DNA of 64,000 nucleotides from Russula earlei (taxonomy: Eukaryota; Basidiomycota; Agaricomycetes; Russulales; Russulaceae). Below are positions 24,952 to 37,901 of this stretch, piece after piece. Location of the stretch: contig JAGFNK010000019.1 in the NCBI GenBank assembly GCA_025769875.1, positions 124,001 to 188,000 on the forward strand, read 5' to 3'. Position numbers and translations under genes: made by a program. The notes below the pieces were generated by a model. That model saw only the letters and a program-made list of their open reading frames with translations. It made no database searches and was not told the origin of the DNA. How positions within the stretch are numbered: the first letter of the stretch is position 1; every line of letters begins with the position of its first letter.

Positions 24952-27900
24952 ATGGCTTCAACCACCGCATCCGCCACCTTTCAATCTATCCTAAATGCCG
25001 CTTTCGACGGCTACGCCAATCAGACTGGAATAGATCTTACAAAACATCCCACCGCAGACAAACTCCAACACTGTCATTCTCCAGAGGACATCCTCCATCT
25101 GCTGTTGGAAAGAGAGACGGCGTTCAAAGATTATAGAGACAAACATCGCAAATTGATCGACACCCTTCGCCCCATAATCCAAGTTATCCATGCGTTTTCT
25201 GGCATCCTTGGCGAGGCAGCTTGCCTCGTAAGTTCAAGGACAGATATATACTTATTTGACCGTCTCTTTACGCCTTTCCCAAGGTGCCATTCCAACCGAC
25301 AAAAGCAATATTTGTCACCGTCGACATTCTCCTCTCAGTATGTATCTTCCCTCGATTGGGACCTATATATATCATTCGGTGATGATTATCTATATCAGGC
25401 AGCTATTAATGTGAGCGCAAGCTATGATGCACTCTCTGACCTCTTTGACTGCGTGTCAAATTTCCTCAATCGCCTTAATATCTATACGGAGGAGGTCCCA
25501 TTGTCGTCTATGATGTCAGATATCGTGGTTCGGATAATGGTTGAGGTTCTTTCTGTGTTTGCGCTCGCGACGAAGCAAATCAACCAAGGGCGGTTCAGTA
25601 AGTGATTCAATGTTTGCAGATGGATGCTCCTTATCTGAGCGCGGCGCAGAGAAATTCGCAAAGAAATTACTGGGAGAGAGCGACATTGAGGTGATCCTAC
25701 AGAGATTGGACCGACTTACTCAGGAAGAGGCTCGAATGACTGTAGCCCACACTTTGGAGGTTGTCCACGGGCTGTTCAACAATTTGAAATTAGTCATGGA
25801 TGGTGCGCAAACCTTTCCCGGATGGCTAACAAATGACGACGAGACGTGGTCGAGCAGACGGAAAGGCATCCACAGATGGCATACGGCAGGCTCTGTGTAT
25901 GTTGAGCCGACGTGGAATATCCAATCGTTCTTGAATTGACGACTGTTTAGGTATGATACAAGGGACAGCAAGCAAAATAAACAAGATGGAGCGTTAGTCC
26001 AGATATCTGCCCGTAGTTCTCTGTAGACTGAATCTATCTCTCAGGTGACCAGCTGCAAGAGAAATTTCGAAATTGGCTGTCTCCTCCTGATCCGTCGATA
26101 AACCACAACATCGCCCGCAGAGACCACTTCAGTGGAACTGCGTCATGGTTCACAGAAAGCAGCACGTTTCAGGAATGGAAAGCAAAGGGTACTCTCCTGT
26201 GGGTTCATGGCAAACGTTCGCATCTCTTCCACTTCCATTCCCTCGCTGTTCTGATGGATGCATTCTGTGCGGTTGATAGCTGGCGCAGGGAAGAGCATCT
26301 TGTGGTAAGTGTTACGCGACAGTTTCCCGCCTAGCCGATCCAAACTTTCAGACCAGCTCGAGCATTATTCAACAACTCGAACGCCTGTGTGATACTGGAT
26401 TGGCACTGCTGACGTATTTCTATTGTGATTTCAAAGACACAAAGAAGCAGGAGGTCAGCGAGTTAGTGGCTTCTCTTATTGCTCAGCTATCCACCAAATC
26501 CGATCCTTGCTACAACATTCTCTCTGCCTTCTATTCGGATTTCGATGCGGGATCACGACGACCTGGCGACGACGCGTTGACGGATTGCTTGGAGAGGATG
26601 CTCAAAGTTGAAGGGCAACCAGCAATTTATATTATCATTGATGCCATCGATGAATGTCCTGCTCGCTCCGGTGTGGTATCGCCTCGGGAACGGGTCCTCG
26701 AACTAATAGAGAGACTGGTCGACTTACACCTGGTAAATGTTCGCATATGCGTGACAAGTCGCCCTGAGGTGGATATCAAAGCATCTCTAGCATCTTTAGC
26801 ATCTCATACAATGTCTCTTCATGACGAAGACGGACAGAAGAAGGATATTTTGGACTATGTGAGGTCTATCATCTATTCAAACAAGGATACGCGGAGATGG
26901 AACGAAAAGGACAAGAAAATGGTCATTGATGCGCTCTCCCGAAAAGCTGATGGAATGTAAGCGATAAGTCCAATGCCAAACCATGGGTGTCACTCATGCA
27001 ATCATTCAGGTTTCGATGGGTTGTTTGCCAGCTAGAAGCCCTGCGTAACTGTTTTCCATCAGCAATACGTCGCGCCCTTGATGACCTACCAAGTAGTTTG
27101 GATGAAACATATGACCGGATATTGTTAGGCATTCCCAAGGAGAGACGAGAATTCGTGCAGCATCTCTTTAAATGCATCGCAGAGTCCATTCGACCACTCT
27201 GTGTCGAGGAGCTTGCGGACATCTTTGCAATTCAATTTGCAGGCGGAACGCTACCTAACTACGATGTGAACTGGCGCCCAGAGAACCCAGAAGAAGCAGT
27301 GCTCTCCGCATGCTCAAGTTTAATCACGATTGTCGACTCGGACGGTTCCCGAGTGGCACAATTTACGCATTTTTCGGTCAAGGAATATCTGACATCGAAA
27401 CGTCTCACAAATTCCGGGGAGCACCTTTCCTGCTATCACATTCTTCCCCATTCAGCGCATACCATCCTCGCACAAGCTTCCTTGGGTGTCCTCCTTACAT
27501 TAGATGACCAAGTCGACAAGGACAGTATCAAACGCTCTCCCCTTGCCATCTATGCCGCTCAACATTGGGTCAACCATGCCCAATTCGAGAATGTATCTTC
27601 AATCATCGGACATGTTATCGAATGTCTTTTTGACTCCGCCAAGCCACATTTTTCGACTTGGGTGTGGATATACGACATCGACTACCCATTTCGGTCCGTA
27701 ATGTCCACGAGGCACCCGACATCTGCAGAGGCCGTTCCTTTATATTATGCGACCCTTTGTGGCTTCCGTGATCTTGTAGAGCGTCTCATCGATGCCCATC
27801 CTGATCACGTCAATGCCAGGGGAGGATATTATTCCACTCCTTTGCATGCTGCGATTAATAAGGAAAATGTCGATATTACGATGTTGCTTCTTGAGCATGG

Positions 27901-30712
27901 TGCGGATGTGACGGCCCTAGACAATAATAACCGGACACCATTGGACGAAGCATCAAGGAGATCGCTACTTGGCATGATGGAGTTGTTATTCGACCACCAC
28001 GCCGATGTCAATACCCATGACCTGAAGGGGGTGTCCTCATTGCACTGGGTAGCCATGGGGGGGGATCTGGATGCAGCACAGATATTATTACAGCATGGGG
28101 CAGCTGTCAACTCACAAAACAATAAAGGTTCCACGCCGTTGGGCGTAGCATCGAATCGTGGACATGTGGATGTCGTGCGTTTGTTACTGCACCATGGCGC
28201 AATTGTGGACACTCGCCACAATGATGGCTGGACCCCACTGATGTCGGCATCGACCAATGGACATTCGGATGTTGTGCGCTTGTTACTCCAAAACGGCGCG
28301 ATTGTGGACTCCCGCAACGATCATGGCTGGACCCCACTGATGTCGGCATCGCACAAAGGACATTCGGATGTTGTGCGCTTGCTCCTCCAAAACGGCGCGA
28401 TTGTGGACTCCCGCAACGATAATGGCTGGACCCCACTGATGTCGGCATCGCACAAAGGACATTCGGATGTTGTGCGCTTGCTCCTCCAAAACGGCGCGAT
28501 TGTGGACTCCCGCAACGATCATGGCTGGACCCCACTGATGTCGGCATCGACCAATGGACATTCGGATGTTGTGCGCTTGTTACTCCAAAACGGCGCGATT
28601 GTGGACTCCCGCAACGATAATGGCTGGACCCCACTGATGTCGGCATCGAGGACCGGACATTCAGATGTCGTGCGCTTGCTACTCCAAAACGGCGCGATTG
28701 TGGACTCCCGCAACGATAATGGCCGGACCCCACTGATGTCGTCATCGCACAGAGGACATTCAGATGTCGTGCGCTTACTCCTCCAAAACGGCGCGAATGT
28801 GGACTCCCGCAACGATAATGGCTGTACCCCACTGATGTCGGCATCGGCCAATGGACATTCGGATGTTGTGCGCTTGCTACTCCAAAACGGCGCGATTGTG
28901 GACTCCCGCAACGATAATGGCTGTACCCCACTGATGTCAGCATCGGCCAATGGACATTCGGATGTTGTGCGCTTGCTACTCCAAAACGGAGCGATTGTGG
29001 ACTCCCGCAACGATAATGGCTATACCCCACTGGTGTTCGCATCGTACAATGCGCATTTAGATGGTGTGCGTTTGCTCCTCCAAAACGGCGCGATTGTGGA
29101 CTCCCGCGATAATCGAGGCCTTACCCCATTGATGTGGGCATCGAAAGATGGATCTTGGGATATTGTGTATTTGCTACTCCAAAATGGCGCGGATCGTGGA
29201 CCTCAGTGACAATTTTGGCTGGAACTCATTGATGTCAGCATCGGATGGAGGACACTTGCATCTCGTCCGTTTGTTGCTTCAAAGTGGTGCGGATGTGGAG
29301 TCCCGAAGCAAGATTGGTTCCTCCCCGTTGTTGATAGCATCGTATCATGGTCACATGGATACCATCCGTTTCTTACTTCAGAGTGGCGCAGCTGCGCGAT
29401 CTCAGAACGACATGGGCCACACCCCGTTGATGATGGCATCGCAAAATGGACATCGAGATGTTGTGCGTTTGCTACTCCAGAATGGCGCCGTTGTAGATTC
29501 CTATGACAATGATGGCTGGACTCCATTAACGTCAGCATCGGTAAATGGACATCTGGATGTCGTCCGATTGTTACTTCAGAATGGTGCCGGCGTCGACTTT
29601 CGTCACAACAACCGCCATGGTGTGTCACGATAGCTAACCATGATCCTGTACAGCGGTTTCCTGACTACCTACCACATCTAGACAAGCGGATCTACTATAC
29701 ACCCCTCCATCTCGCATCTGCCAGGGGTCATCTCATGGTTGCTGAATTACTCATCCAGCACGGTGCAGAAGTTAACGCCCTGGGCCCTGACGGAGGGACC
29801 CCCTTACACCTAGTAACAGATCCTAAAACACTGGAGACCGCGCAGGTGCTGCCCACATCTGACCCAGATCTAAAACCCTCAAACCGGGGGGAGTCTACAC
29901 CATCATCACACAGAGCAGCAGAAGGCGGACATCTAAAAATCTTGGAGCTGTTACTCAGGTCGGGTGCTGATGTCAACATTCGTAAGACTAATGATAAGAC
30001 TGCCATAGACCTAGCACTCGACAGTGGGAGACTCGATGTGGTAAGGTTCATACAGGAATACGGTCGCGTGGATTCTGAGACTCGTATCGACTCGATGCCT
30101 CTGGACGCACCGTCACAGGACCCCCTACCCAATAGTGCACAGCCGTCACCTACGCTCGGGAAAGGTACAGACGTTGTCGATGGGAGGACTTCATTGCATA
30201 CGGCCTCAGAGGAGGGGGATCTCGAGAGGGTGCGGTCACTACTCAGGCTTGATGGCGGCGTGGATATCAACGGACGGAATGCATTTCAAGAGACCGCGCT
30301 GCTTACAGCGATATCGGAAGGAAAATTGGAAATCGCGAAGTTGCTAATCGATTATGGGGCGGATGTGAATTCCCATAACAAAGTTGGCATGACGCCGTTG
30401 CTTGCGGCAATAGAAGAAGGACATTTGGAAATGGTGCACCTGTTACTCGAGCATGGCGCTGATGTGAATGCAAAGGACCATCACCACTGGACTGCATTGC
30501 ATCTAGCGTCACATTATCGTCACCCCGAGGTCGTCCAGAAGCTGCTTGATCGAGGAGCAAATGTTCATATTCAGAACGACCACGGCCGGACACCCGTCTC
30601 AAGTGGCAGTGCGGAGCGGAGCGCGGGAGATCATGAGGATATTGTCGGAATACAGCGCGCGAGGTGTAGTGCCAATGACGGGATCCTGTACAGGTTCTGT
30701 GTAAGTACCTGA
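24952..30712 (+). CDS. Goodbye-NACHT-ankyrin STAND (NLR-like) protein, copy 1, frameshifted
   Basis: Fungal STAND receptor candidate of the heterokaryon-incompatibility/innate-immunity class. From 24952 (MASTTASATFQSILNAAFD) the N-terminal domain resembles the fungal Goodbye domain: TGIDLTKHP, ILHLLLERETAFKDYRDKHR and LQRLDRLTQEEARMTVAHTL. Exons read about 24952-25227, 25284-25337, 25399-25597, 25650-25802, 25951-25992, 26045-26215, 26280-26304, 26357-26956, 27010-29619 and 29682 onward. NACHT: Walker A HGKPGAGKSILC is built across the 25-nt exon. Walker B is YIIIDAIDECP (about 26630-26660). More than 20 ankyrin repeats follow from about 27740. Compared with copy 2, an extra G near 29191 shifts frame, ending the open frame at 29209. 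A second 1-nt insertion near 30593 alters the C terminus. A truncated but NACHT- and ankyrin-bearing protein may still be made. Confidence 0.75.
28259..29149 (+). repeat. Nine tandem 99-bp ankyrin units (copy 1)
   Basis: Nine head-to-tail units of exactly 99 bp start at 28259, 28358, 28457, 28556, 28655, 28754, 28853, 28952 and 29051. The first eight share the core GHSDVVRLLLQNGA and are almost identical at DNA level. Differences cluster at the residue after NG/HG (W, R, C, Y) and in the two residues before the next G (HK, TN, RT, HR, AN, YN). Homogenisation of the backbone with variation at a few positions fits repeat arrays under concerted evolution. Confidence 0.9.
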
Positions 30713-33700
30713 CGATCGCTACTATGTAACGAATGATCATACTGTCACCGACCTAAGGTAGGCGTCATTCATTGCCAGCACCCTTACATAAGCTGCTTAC
30801 TAAGTGCCAAGACTGGCCAAATGTTCGATGAAAAAAATATTGGTGAAATACAGGTGGTGGTAAGGTGACTTGTACGGCTCTCTGTCCATTCTGCTTCACT
30901 TGCACACTCTGCTGCTCCCTACCCACCGCCGTCTTGCCTGTCCACACTGCTGTTACCCTACTCGCTTTCACTCCGCACACTGCCACACCATCACTTCACT
31001 TCGAGCATACCATCGTTGTCTCTTGCTCTGCATCACATCCTGCCCACTCCTGCCTCATTTTCATGCATCAACATCTACTCTTGCCTATCTTGCATGCATG
31101 TGCTTCCATACAAGCAAACCCCACCTGTCCTCGTTCACCTTTCATCTCGTGCTCATGCCCTCACCGTTAACGTCTCACACTGCTGTAAGGCAGATTCCCA
31201 CTGGCCATGGAATCAAGTGAGTAGAAAGGGCATTGGCTGGCACTGACACAATCCATATGAAAGCAACTCCTGCACTCCTCATCCCTCCATTCCACTCCCT
31301 CCACCACCATCTCTTGCACCTCTCAAGGAGGACATCACCAGTCTGGCTGACCAGTTGCAAAGAGCGGATATCAAATTTACCTTTCAAGCCACCCTCATCT
31401 CGATGCCACTAGCCCACCATCTTTCCTTTCATCCAGTGTCATTGCTCTCATGGTCCTTCCATACTTTCCCAGTTCACCACCTTGTGCCCTTGTCAACCTC
31501 GACCTTCTTTCATCCCACTCCCAGCCAGCTCTTGACCTCCTTTCATCCCATTGCCCTGCTGGGTTATGATGTCAATGAGCTCAAGATCTGATTCAGTAAC
31601 TGGGACCTGTGCATGACATGTGAGAGTTGGAGGTTCATCATTGTCATCAACTTCTTCAACAGTGGCCTTCCTGGATACCTTGGAAAGGTTCTGAATGCGA
31701 GACCTAGTGGCTTTAGACTTCCATGCCATAGTATAGAGTGCAGTGTAAGGAAGATTATGGCTGGCCTCGAAATCATGTGCGAAAACACGACACGACATGA
31801 CATGAGACTGACACCTCAGCTCCCTTTCATCCCTTGCCACCGCCCTCTCGTTCCAGGCAGTCCACCAACCACACACCACAAGCCATCTCGCGTGCGACAT
31901 CAAGACCTCGATTGCATCGCCCAGCCCTTGCCACTGACCACACACACATGCACACCTCAGCACACTAGACATGTTCGTGTCTCAAGCCTTTCACGACTGC
32001 CTCAACCATCTCAACCAGTCTGGATTCTCTTTCATGCATTTCATCTCTAGTACCTTCACTCCTGTATATAAACTGTTTAGCTACTCAGTTCAAAGAGATC
32101 CCCTTTTGCCTGCTCTTCCCTCTGTCTGCCTCAAGAAGCCATCTTCGTGTCCATGTCTGTGCTCAGCATTCCAGCTGGGACTGCTCCCCTCCCCTCTCTC
32201 CTCTCCTCTTACCTTGGACCAGTCAGCCTTATGATCTCACTCATGCAGTCCCCGGACTTGCACTACAGCAGGGGAGGGCTTCAATCCTCTACTTTTCGTC
32301 GTCTCTTGGTTGGAAAGGTCACGTGTTTGGTCACATGATGTGGCCAAATTGTGTTGATGCAATTTTATGATCTTGTCCCAAATAAGGCTCCAACCATTCC
32401 ATCTATATAACCGTCTTATACAGTTAATACCATATATGTTTACATTTATGTATAGGGTCAAGTCTCCAAGGTTGTGTACACAGTAGGTATACAGTATGTA
32501 GATGGTTAAACAGTTTTTATATCATATGACAATCTACAAATGTAACAGCCTAAAGTTAATAGCTTAAATCTAATACTGAGCATACTCTTTTTTTCTTGAT
32601 TTACAGCTTGAGCATCTCAGTGACCCATGTCTAACCAGCACAGCCGAGACTACCCTGACCCAAAAAACATCATACCCAATGACAAAAAGCGAAAGCTGGA
32701 ATGCAACTGATCATGCTCAGGGTCTTGACTCTTATATTAAGATTGTTGAAGCTACAACAAAACCCCGCCAAGGTCAAGGTTAGTGTTGAATTCAGGGATC
32801 CAGCATAGATTCTTAATGTCTTGAATGCAGAACCACATCCTAGTCTAAAAGTCAACATACCTAAAAGATGCTTCCAAGCCTGATGGCAATGCTGTCGAGA
32901 ATGGTGCCTTGCTATCTGCAAGTGAGCTCCATGCACGCGGCCATTTTGTCAATTCTCCATCAGACACTGCACCCATCCTTGGTGTCAAGACCAAGGATAT
33001 CGATGATGAGCCAAAGGACAAATCATACCAACCACCAAAACATAGCAATGCACTGGATTATGAGGCACCAGAATATATATACACTAGTGATGGGGAAGAG
33101 GTTACTAGTGAGACTGAGTTTGGCTGTGAACTGGTAGGTGGAGACAAAAAAACTTCAAGGACTGGTGATCTATTCTAATGCCTATTAGCAAGAGAAAAGG
33201 GAAGAGAAATGAAAGCACAAGGCTAATAACCAACCAAAAGGACAGCCACCAAAAAAGAAAGTTCCAGCAAACAAGACAGCACACAGTACACCACAGGAAG
33301 AGCTTGTTGATATAATTTCTGGTGACAAGTCAGATGGGAGAAATGCGTTGAGGAGTGTGGAACCAAGAGAAGAGCAAAGATCTGCACGCCACGGTCCTGG
33401 AAACACAAGCATGCAACACTTTCATGATCCTATCGCTATAGTGGAGAGGTCGGGCCAAAAGCATTGGGAATTTCAGTGTCGCTTCTGTGTTTGGTATGTC
33501 AGAAACTGTATAGAGAGAAAACAGGGATGCTTACCACCAGTCAAACAGTACATGCACCTTTCCAAGGACTGTCACATGTGTGGATATAACTTTTGATATG
33601 GAACCGAAGCTGCCAAAACTACAAAATCTTGCTGGGCATGTAACAGAATGTAAAGGAGCAAAAGATGACAAGAAAAATGATGAACCGACTAGTGAGGAAC

Positions 33701-35995
33701 AAATTCACATGAAACGTAGTGCGGAGATGATGGAGGCTTACTTGAAGGAGGGTGCAAGCTGAATCCAGAAGTCATTGCCACATATAAAGGGTTTCTTTGC
33801 ATCTTTTCGGCCTGGATCTTTGACGAGAGTCTTCCATGGACTACTGGAGAAGCACCAACTCTTCAGATGTTATTCAAATATCTCAAAATAACATATCAGA
33901 TGCCCTTGGATACAACAGTCCATAACCAGCTAGTGTACATCTTTGAGGAGCTTCATGGAAAAGTTGTTTCATGAATTTGCGGTGGGTATTTCTTTCCAGA
34001 AAGGCTCTATTTCTCATTCTCCAAGTCCTTCTAGGCAGTCAAATCCAAGATTGCCTATGCAACTGATATGTGGACTACACCACAGATGGTGTATACATTT
34101 GCATGTTCAGTCGGGTGTTTCATCAATGATGACTGGGAAATCATCGAGCGTGTGATTGATTTCAAGGCTCTTGAGGATAAAGAGCACAAAGGGTTGTATG
34201 GCAGGTAAGGCGTTTGTTGATGGCGCATGCAACATTGGTAGTCTTGATAAGATAAGTCTGACATATGTCTCTAGTCATGGCAGTGGCTTACCTTGATCTG
34301 CACTGCATCAGCATCTCTACTGACAATGCCTCTGTCAATGATGTTATCATTTCGACTGTTGCTCGCATTCTTTTGGCTAAATATGGGATACCTCAGTCAC
34401 CCAACTTACACATTCGCTGTGTTTGCCACAGTTGTCAATCTTGTGGTTCAAGCCATACTTGCTGCACTTGGAGAAGCAGACAATCCTGATGAAGTTGATC
34501 ATTATACTCTCAATAAGGAACAGCCATTACATCTTGACGTCAACGCTGACCCTGATCAGATTGAGTTGGACAGTGAAGAATTTCAGGATGAGGTGGAGGA
34601 TGACGAAGACAACATCACACTGGAGGAAGAAGAGAAGGTGAAGGCTACAAAGAGTCCACTATCGAAGGTATGTGCCTCAACATTATCATATTTCAGCATA
34701 CTAATGTCTATGTTAGCTATGCTACATCATGAACAAAATTGTTTCGTCACCCTAGCAGCAGAAGAAATTTTGGCAATGCGCAGGCTCAGTCTATCACAAA
34801 AGGAACAAGGAGAACAAGGACAGGCGAGAGGCCTTGGCAGTCATCCGAGATGTTCGCACACGTTGGAATTACACACATGCAATGATTTGTCAAGCTGAGC
34901 TCCTACATGAAGTCAGTCTTAACCAAACTGTGTGCATCCATGACATCTGATATTTTCCTTTTGCAGGCTATCAATGACTGGGTATTCAAGACACCTGGCC
35001 TGCGGACACTATTGTTGGATGACGATGAATGGAAGACTTTGGGAGAAATGGCTGACATTCTAGAGGTATGGTCTACAACATCATCATTATGTCTTTCCCT
35101 AATCATATTTACTGCGGCAACAGCCGTTCACAGAGGTGACCCTACAGATGTCACACAGCCAGGTCCCCACAATTCTGTTTGTATTACCACTTTATCAGAA
35201 GATGGAAAAGCACCTTGAGGCCATCTCGATTTCCTGGAAGCACTCATTCAAGATACAGCAAGCTGCTGAACAGGGCCTTGCAAAGCTTAGGAAGTACTCT
35301 ATCCCCGCAAAACTGCACCACTCTTATATCCTTGGGACTGGTTAGTGTCATCCTCTCAACCTGAAGCGCAAATATCACGTTTTCACAGTTTTACATCCAT
35401 GTTTGCGGAGCCACTGGTTTGCAGCCACCACAGATCCGGATGATGTTGCTGCACAAGAGGAAGCTGTCAGAACCACTGAGGATGTTTTCAAATATATTGC
35501 TGAGACTTACCTTGAGATGCCAACATCAATCGCTCTGCCTGTTGTCCCCAGACCAGTTGCAAAACCTGTAGTGAAGATGCCATCATTTCTTGCCAGTGCA
35601 TGCTCTTTTCAGCGAACTGACCACTGCAGCTACAACAATACCAATATTGAAGCGCACTCCACATGAAGAACTGGCTGATGAATTGACCAGGTATTTTGAC
35701 TTTGAAGCTGGCCCCAATTGAGAGGGAAGAAGGGGAGGGGGATGAGCCATCGGCTCAAGAGGTTTTGTTGAATCCACTCCTGTGGTGGAAGGTGAGTACT
35801 TTGTTTACTGCTTTAACACCTATATCTTTCTGATGATCTGCAGTTCAGATCCATGTGAGCAAATTCCCTATCATTGCACAGATGGCTCATGATTATCTTG
35901 CTATTCCTGCAACTAGCGTCTCCAGTTGAGCAAGTCTTCTCAAAGTCCCTGACACATTTGCAACAATCTACACAGCTCTTTGAAGGAGAAGACAG

Positions 35996-36379
35996 TGTTG
36001 AACCAGAACCCTGAACAGATCAAAGAAGGCGACATTGTACAAGGTTCAAGATCTGCTGCTTGAGGTTACGTGTTAGACAGAACTTTAGTATATGTGCTTA
36101 TGGCAATAGAGTTACGCATACTACGCTATCTATCACAAGATGCAGCCTTATGCTGTGTCTAGAACTGTTTCCACATCATGCGTCACTGAATGCGCGATAT
36201 AGTGGACACCTGTAGTCACCTCTTTTGGACTTAGGAACAGCCCTGGGTCATAGAGGCATAAATACCATACTTGTAGACGAGTATACATAATCGCTCTACA
36301 CCCCAATATCACTTGAGCATTAGCACAACCTCTAAGGTGGGTTGCTTGGCCTGTTAGCTGCGCTCTATGCTGCGTGACA
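35996..36379 (+). repeat. 5' LTR of Copia element
   Basis: 384 bp, beginning TGTTGAACC and ending GCGTGACA. It carries a TATA-like stretch (AGGCATAAATACC, 36255-36267) that could be the retrotransposon promoter. The left boundary abuts the target-site duplication GACAG. Confidence 0.92.
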
Positions 36380-36395
36380 GGTTATGGGCCCTGCA
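36380..36395 (+). other. Primer-binding site, half initiator tRNA-Met type
   Basis: GGTTATGGGCCCTGCA begins directly after the 5' LTR. It is complementary to the anticodon arm of initiator tRNA-Met (CAT within CCCATAACC) rather than to a tRNA 3' end. This is the half-tRNA priming mode known from Drosophila copia and yeast Ty5. Confidence 0.75.
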
Positions 36396-36548
36396 AGCCA
36401 TGCGCCTTCATTGGCTGCAATGATGGCGAAGCATCCCTGAAGCCTGCATGCTGCGGCGAGCTAGTCTACCCTAAAGGGAGACTATGTCAGCTTATTTGAA
36501 TACAAATACTCTTACTGATGACCTCTAAGCCCCTTTCTAACAGCTACA

Positions 36549-37901
36549 ATGTCGTCATCTCAACCCTCTGCCCCTGTTGTCCCCATCCTTGATGGTGCAA
36601 ACTATGGTATTTGGTCAAAGGCTATGAAAGCCTACCTCATGTCCATTGGACTGTGGGGTTATTGCAATGGCACATTTGAACTGCCAGTCCTTCCTGGACT
36701 TCCTCAGGTGCCTCTTGCTGAAGAGATTGCTGCCCAGGCTGCCGCTATCGTAGCCCTGAGAGAATGGAACAAAGGAAATGATATGGCAGTTGGTCATATG
36801 GTCCTTAGATCGAGCATCGCGATCCAACAAGATCTTACGTCTTTGGATAACGCTGAAACTATCTGGAATCGTCTTGAAACTCTATACGGCATGGCGACTA
36901 CAGTTAGTATCTATAAGGACTTTAAAGAAGCCATCTCCATTCGCATTAACCCGAGCCAACATCCTGGCCCACAAATAGATCGGATACACGCTGCATTCCA
37001 GCGTCTTACCGCCTCCTCCCTTCCTATGCCTGACACCTTGCAGGCGCTCATCATCCTTGCTGCCATTCCCCAGAAATGGGAAATGCTTGTCCACATTGTT
37101 ACTCAGAACTATGAACTGGCCGACCTTAACGCTAAGGATGTCTGAGAGGCTATCGTCTCTCAATATCAAACTGAGATCAATCGCGGAACAGGCAAGAAGC
37201 ACAGCGTGCAGAAGCTTTCAGCTGTCAAGCGCAAGCACGGTGACCCCTCCTTCTCCAATCAGCAGCAAGGCAATAAGCCCAAGCGCGATGAAGATAAGGA
37301 CAAGCACCAGCGTGGTAAGCGTGGCGGAAAAGGAAAAGGGAAAGGCAAGGAGAAGGCTGATCACAGCCATGGTCCCGGACACTCACACATTGCGGACGTT
37401 GCCGCACTCCCACTCCTGACCATTACCACTATCGCCCATCTGGGTCCTTCGGGGATCCAACAACATACCATCCCAACTGCGACTGACCCTCGCAAATGCA
37501 CTCATGGCCCTTACAAGGCCTTAAACAAAGCACTTGATCTTGCTGACGATCTTGGGGTAATCCCCACTATACAGACAGTCAAGACCCTCGAGCAGCAGAT
37601 CTCAACTCAATCCGCTGCCTCGTCAAGTGCAGTCAAATTACCGTCACCCGTCCCTGAGCCTATGGACCAGGATGATGGCGACTTTGCGCAAACAAACATG
37701 TCGGATTTATTCGACATTTATGACAGTATCCCAGAAGGTGCTGCCACCCCTGAGCATGCTCCGACTCCATCAGAAGAAGCGCTTGACTGGGGCAGTGACC
37801 CCGAAGATAATGAAGCATGCATGCGCCTCCCTCTCTCCTTTCACTCACTAAAGAACCTATTAGCATCTCCCCAGCCCCCAAAGCGGGCTAGATATGTCTA
37901 A
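36549..37901 (+). pseudogene. Copia gag, one in-frame stop
   Basis: The start MSSSQPSAPVVPILDGANYG then IWSKAMKAYLMSIGLWGY matches the N-terminal gag region of Copia elements. One frame runs from 36549 to TAA at 37899-37901 apart from TGA at 37143-37145 (likely from CGA). The C-terminal half is basic and Lys/Gly-rich (KRGGKGKGKGKEKADH), suitable for RNA binding. A canonical CCHC knuckle is not evident in this frame. Confidence 0.75.

Noticed and set aside
28107..29042. Minus-strand frame of 311 codons made of a repeating HYRCGSPQSRRFG pattern
   Set aside because: It is the antisense shadow of the 99-bp ankyrin units; the 33-codon period keeps another frame open. The same holds for the shadows in copy 2.
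28259..29149. Regular 99-bp repeats considered as a CRISPR-like or satellite array
   Set aside because: There are no spacers, and the units translate in frame into canonical ankyrin repeats continuous with the surrounding protein.
34293..34898. Independent gene encoding the acidic 201-codon frame
   Set aside because: It is part of the decayed hAT transposase: a Glu/Asp-rich insert between RNase-H-fold pieces.
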